From positions 1-9,308 of the forward strand of contig CANHHI010000054.1 in NCBI GenBank assembly GCA_947460225.1: DNA of 9,308 nucleotides, given 5' to 3'. The stretch comes from Flavobacteriales bacterium (GTDB taxonomy: Bacteria > Bacteroidota > Bacteroidia > Flavobacteriales_D > CANHHI01). The notes beneath the pieces are model-generated. The model saw only the letters and a list, made by a program, of their open reading frames with translations, ran no database searches and was not told the DNA's origin. This document shows, piece after piece, positions 6,278 through 9,308 of this stretch. The translations under genes and the position numbers were made by a program. Positions within the stretch are counted from its first letter, which is position 1. Each line of letters begins with the position of its first letter.

Positions 6278-7056
6278 TGTGGTTTTATCTGATTGGCAAG
6301 TAAAATATAATCGGCTACATTTAAGGCTTCTGCACGCAAATCCCAAATTTTATCGGTGGTCGGAAAATTGGGGGGCAAAATGGATTTCAAAGCATTTCTA
6401 AGGGTTTTTCGCCTTTGGTTGAACGCAACTTTAACAATAACCTTGAAAAACGCCTCATCGCAGGGCAATTTTTTAACTTCGTTGCGCACTAGACGTATCA
6501 CCCCAGACTTTACCTTGGGCGGCGGTATAAAAGCGTCTTCATTGAGGGTAAACAAATATTCAATATCGTAATAAGCCTGCATCAGCACGCTCAGTATGCC
6601 ATAGGTTCTGCTGCCCGATTTTGCCGCAACCCTTTCGGCAACTTCTTTTTGAAACATACCCACCGCTTGATTGACTTTATCTTTTTGCTCGTAAATGCGA
6701 AATAAAATTTGTGTGGAAATGTGATAGGGGAAATTGCCAATGATAGACCATTGCCCAGGGTTTACGCCCTGCAAATCAACTTGCAAAAAATCGCCCAAAA
6801 TGCGCTCTTCGGACACATGCAAGGTATCCTTTAAAAAAGCAATGCTTTCTGTATCCACTTCTGACAGCCACAAAGAAATCGGCAATTCTTGCAAAAAAGT
6901 CGTCAGCGCACCTGCTCCAGGACCAATTTCAAGCACATTTTCATCTTGGTTTAAAACTAGGCTATGAGCAATTTTGGCGCAAATTTGCACATCTTTCAAA
7001 AAGTGTTGCCCCAAATGTTTCTTGGCTTTAATGCCATGTTGAAATTTAGGGAGCAT
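6274..7056 (-). CDS. ksgA: 16S rRNA (adenine1518-N6/adenine1519-N6)-dimethyltransferase
   Basis: KsgA (RsmA) dimethylates two adjacent adenines in the 3' terminal helix of 16S rRNA using S-adenosylmethionine, a late quality step in small-subunit assembly. The protein is 260 aa, a normal length. Visible landmarks are KKHLGQHFLKD (12-22), the SAM-binding EIGPGAG (43-49), SEVDTES (65-71), GDF (88-90), the catalytic NFPY (108-111; NLPY in E. coli) and FIPPPKVKSGVIRL (176-189). The C-terminal domain carries FNQRRKTLRNAL (212-223). The ATG at 7056 leads directly into the conserved N-terminus and overlaps the end of the upstream lipoprotein gene by 11 nt; the stop overlaps hemH by 4 nt. Transcription therefore almost certainly comes from the receptor-lipoprotein genes upstream. 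Confidence 0.96.
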   Translation of the reverse strand: MLPKFQHGIKAKKHLGQHFLKDVQICAKIAHSLVLNQDENVLEIGPGAGALTTFLQELPISLWLSEVDTESIAFLKDTLHVSEERILGDFLQVDLQGVNPGQWSIIGNFPYHISTQILFRIYEQKDKVNQAVGMFQKEVAERVAAKSGSRTYGILSVLMQAYYDIEYLFTLNEDAFIPPPKVKSGVIRLVRNEVKKLPCDEAFFKVIVKVAFNQRRKTLRNALKSILPPNFPTTDKIWDLRAEALNVADYILLANQIKPQ

Positions 7057-7963
7057 AAATAAATTCTTTTTCTAAACCGTTAAGCACACTGAAATTGCCC
7101 AAAACTTCTCTATTTTTAAAATTATTGCTAGGATTGTAAGGAATTGTAGAATTAAAACTACCTTGCACTTGTTGTTGCTCTTGGTAATAGGTATAAACCC
7201 CCTTGGCAACAGACCAAACCGTTACCAATGCTTTATCCCCGTTGTCCATAGAAATATCTAGCACGCCCGTTTCTTCTTTTTGCGCTTCGGTTTTATTTAA
7301 GGTGCGGGCAAAAAATATCGGATTGATTGGACTCCCCACGGCAGCTACAAAAGAATCATCTGGTCCTGAGGGGTAAAATATAAATTCTGAAAGTTTTTCG
7401 GCGCGTTGGTATTTGATTTTTTCGGCGTCAAGCGGTTCAAATGTAGCTTGCAGCCAGAAATAACTGTTTGGCGCAGGATAAATAAAGCTAGCATTTAAAA
7501 CATTATACACTTCCGTGCTAAAATTGGGTTTTCTAGTTACAACGCTGATGCTAAAATCCGAAAGCACTGCTGGAAAATAGCTATTTGCCGTATATGTTTT
7601 TCCATTTGTGCTGACACGCAAAGCAAGTGTTTGGTTGTCTTCTGGCGTTTGGTCTAGGTCTAGTTGATATACACCTTTTTCGGTTTCCAAAATATCCAAA
7701 ACCGTAGCTTCGCCAATCAAAAGTTGGATTTGTGCAGCACTGATTTTAGTATCTTCGTAGCTGTTGAGCACTTGTGAGCGAGAAAGCAACACCGTAATTT
7801 CGCTGGAAATTTCGCCATCGGCATGCAAAAGCCTTTTGAGCTTGGCATCAATGACAATTTTTGGCGCATCTTCTTTAAGTTTAGGTTTAACTACTTTGGT
7901 AAGCTCGCAAGAGGAGAGCAGAAAACCGAGCAATAGTAGAAAAGTATAATTATATTTTTTCAT
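7046..7963 (-). CDS. DUF4249-type lipoprotein, partner of the TonB-dependent receptor
   Basis: The 305-aa protein begins MKKYNYTFLLLLGFLLSSCELTK, a lipoprotein signal with lipobox LSSC and C19 as the lipidated cysteine. It should be anchored in the outer membrane. The mature part is rich in predicted beta-structure, with blocks that resemble DUF4249 proteins: IVIDAKL (37-43), SEITVLLSRSQVL (55-67), GVYQLDL (98-104), and TYTANSYFPAVL (123-134). DUF4249 genes usually sit directly beside a TonB-dependent receptor in Bacteroidota, as here (4-nt gap), suggesting a cell-surface accessory role in uptake. That role is not experimentally established, and the substrate is unknown. I see no catalytic motif. 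It overlaps ksgA by 11 nt. The family call rests on pattern memory and on the neighbour. Confidence 0.78.
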   Translation of the reverse strand: MKKYNYTFLLLLGFLLSSCELTKVVKPKLKEDAPKIVIDAKLKRLLHADGEISSEITVLLSRSQVLNSYEDTKISAAQIQLLIGEATVLDILETEKGVYQLDLDQTPEDNQTLALRVSTNGKTYTANSYFPAVLSDFSISVVTRKPNFSTEVYNVLNASFIYPAPNSYFWLQATFEPLDAEKIKYQRAEKLSEFIFYPSGPDDSFVAAVGSPINPIFFARTLNKTEAQKEETGVLDISMDNGDKALVTVWSVAKGVYTYYQEQQQVQGSFNSTIPYNPSNNFKNREVLGNFSVLNGLEKEFIYAP

Positions 7964-7967
7964 CGTT

Positions 7968-9308
7968 TTAAAATTTTAAATTCCAAGAAACAGAAGGCAA
8001 AATGCGGAACAAAGACGTTTGCACGGCTTCAAACTCACCTGGTTTGTCTTTCACAGGTTTAAAATCCAAAATATATGGATTTCTTTGATTGTAAGTATTA
8101 TAAATAGAGGTTGTTATGCTATTTTCAAAGCGAGATAAACTACCGTCAGCCTTCGTTTTTTGTTTAAATTTAAAGGTATAAGCTAAGTCTAAGCGGTGAT
8201 AATCATTTAGCCTGCCTCCATTGCGCTCGCTGTAAAGCAAAATGCTCTGCCCATCTAGGTCGTATTTACCCGAAGGCAAGGTAACAGCATTTCCCGTAGA
8301 ATAAACAAAAACCGAAGAAATCGTGTGCCTTGGGTGCGGGGTATATATCGCCACCAAAGATAAATCATGTGTGCGGTCTTGCACCACAGGAAACTCCCTG
8401 CCCTCATTGATTTGCCTAAATGTTCTGCGGGAAGCCGAAAGGGTATAGCTTATCCAACCTGTAAATTTACCGCCATTTTTGCGCACCAAAAACTCCATGC
8501 CGTAAGTTCTGCCTTTGCCAAAAAGCATATCGCCTTCTATGTATTCATTGAGCAAAGTGTTTGCTCCGTTTCTATAATCAATTTGGTTGTACAATTGTTT
8601 GTAATAACCTTCTACAGAAGTTTCCAGCTTGCCATCAAAAAAGTTGTTGAACGTGCCTACGCTATATTGATTGCCTTGCTGGTGGCGTATATTTCCACCC
8701 GATGGAAACCAGAAATTGGTGGGTTGTCCGATGGGATTGCCCTGCACCAATTGCGCATATTGCGCCGTTCTTTCGTAGGAAACTTTTATAGAATTGAGTT
8801 TGGTAATCGTAAAATTCAACGCAGCACGAGGCTCTGGAGTTTGCTGAAAACCAAAAACACTGCCTGACTTGTAATTGGTTGTGCCTGTTTGGTTGCCGTC
8901 CTCATCAAAGCTATACACTTTATCCGAGCCAAGACGGGTGTAAAAAGAATGCCTAAATCCCAAAAGTGCCGCAAACCATTTGGTAATTCTATAATCCAAA
9001 GACACATAATAAGCCGCTTCTAAGGCTTGTTTGTCTAACATTTTAATTTCCGGAATTTTAGAACCTTCCCTCGGCGTTAATTCGCCTGGTCTGATGCGCC
9101 TGTATGTAAAATCACCGCCAAAATTTAATGTCATATCTGGGCTAATGAAAAAATTGACATCTTTGCGCAAGGTGTAGTCTGAAATGCCTGAAAAACTTTT
9201 AAATTTTACCTCATCAAAACCTAGGAAATAATACGGTGCATAATTGCTGACATGTGCGGATAGCGTACCTAACCATTTGTCGGAATACGTATGTTTCCAT
9301 TTAAAACT
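7968..9308 (-). CDS. TonB-dependent outer-membrane receptor, C-terminal barrel part
   Basis: The frame is open from the stop at 7968 to the window edge, giving 446 residues of a longer protein; a TTG at 9170 is internal, not the start. The sequence is a run of amphipathic beta-strands separated by polar loops. Features typical of Bacteroidota TonB-dependent receptors include a TELTPRE-like loop region (near 72-80), GYYKQLYNQIDY, GKGRTYGMEFLVRKNGG followed by TGWISYTLSASRRT, a QDRTHDLSLVAIYTP segment, and the last strand ILPSVSWNLKF ending in phenylalanine, the usual outer-membrane assembly signal. The plug domain and any carboxypeptidase-like N-terminal domain lie outside the window. Such receptors import siderophores, heme, vitamins or glycans using TonB energy. 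No SusD gene follows, so a SusC role is unlikely; the DUF4249 lipoprotein is its probable partner. The substrate cannot be read from this fragment. Confidence 0.9.
   Translation of the reverse strand, partial: SFKWKHTYSDKWLGTLSAHVSNYAPYYFLGFDEVKFKSFSGISDYTLRKDVNFFISPDMTLNFGGDFTYRRIRPGELTPREGSKIPEIKMLDKQALEAAYYVSLDYRITKWFAALLGFRHSFYTRLGSDKVYSFDEDGNQTGTTNYKSGSVFGFQQTPEPRAALNFTITKLNSIKVSYERTAQYAQLVQGNPIGQPTNFWFPSGGNIRHQQGNQYSVGTFNNFFDGKLETSVEGYYKQLYNQIDYRNGANTLLNEYIEGDMLFGKGRTYGMEFLVRKNGGKFTGWISYTLSASRRTFRQINEGREFPVVQDRTHDLSLVAIYTPHPRHTISSVFVYSTGNAVTLPSGKYDLDGQSILLYSERNGGRLNDYHRLDLAYTFKFKQKTKADGSLSRFENSITTSIYNTYNQRNPYILDFKPVKDKPGEFEAVQTSLFRILPSVSWNLKF

Noticed and set aside
6278..6346. N-terminal extension of ferrochelatase from an ATG at 6346.
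   Set aside because: It adds 23 residues before the conserved start of the family and would overlap ksgA by 73 nt. The ATG at 6277, forming ATGA with the ksgA stop, is the normal start.
121..6910. Frequent TTGCAAA/TTTGCAA words, about 15 by eye, more than base composition predicts; considered as a possible repeated signal.
   Set aside because: Most are Leu-Gln pairs written TTG-CAA inside genes, which follows from the codon preference; there is no regular spacing or extended conserved flank.
9168..9170. TTG as the start codon of the receptor gene.
   Set aside because: The same frame stays open for 46 more codons to the window edge and continues barrel-like sequence, so the gene begins outside the window.
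1..9308. CRISPR arrays, insertion sequences, attachment sites, or horizontally acquired islands.
   Set aside because: No regularly spaced direct repeats, transposase motifs or terminal inverted repeats were seen. Gene content and codon style look uniform. The tRNA 3' end shows no duplicated copy in the window.

Overview
The window looks like a stretch of a Bacteroidota chromosome, probably from the Cytophagales or a related order; the lower rank is a guess. Four things support this. There is a TonB-dependent receptor followed by a DUF4249-type lipoprotein. The sequences upstream of genes carry TAnnTTTG -7 boxes and no Shine-Dalgarno motifs. The DNA is AT-rich with frequent TTG leucine codons. 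The GlmM, KsgA and HemH sequences are of the Bacteroidota kind. Every gene, including the one tRNA, lies on the minus strand, so transcription runs from high to low coordinates. No gap between genes exceeds about 150 bases.

In order of transcription, the first block (9308 to 5261) is a tightly packed run. It holds the C-terminal part of a TonB-dependent outer-membrane receptor (5' end outside the window), a DUF4249 lipoprotein, ksgA (16S rRNA dimethyltransferase) and hemH (ferrochelatase). Successive junctions are a 4-nt gap, an 11-nt overlap and a 4-nt ATGA overlap, so this is very probably one transcript. The ferrochelatase has four cysteines in a 22-residue internal segment, the pattern of the class that binds a [2Fe-2S] cluster through an internal segment.

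Next comes tRNA-His(GTG) (5207 to 5133), with an encoded G-1:C73 pair, its own -7 box and a strong hairpin terminator. A single-gene unit follows (4987 to 4259), encoding a small outer-membrane beta-barrel protein with its own promoter and terminator.

The last block (4116 to 1) contains an LtaS/MdoB-type membrane phosphoglycerol transferase, a phosphoglucosamine mutase (glmM) with a good promoter in front of it, and a cysteine desulfurase that starts 1 nt after the glmM stop and runs out of the window. The first two point to cell-envelope synthesis and the last to sulfur mobilisation for Fe-S clusters or thiolation.

The genes are mostly recognisable housekeeping or envelope families. I did not find a clear new multi-gene system, mobile element or CRISPR array. 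The points most worth following are the receptor-lipoprotein-ksgA-hemH arrangement, the likely Fe-S ferrochelatase, and the LtaS-like enzyme in a presumed Gram-negative cell.
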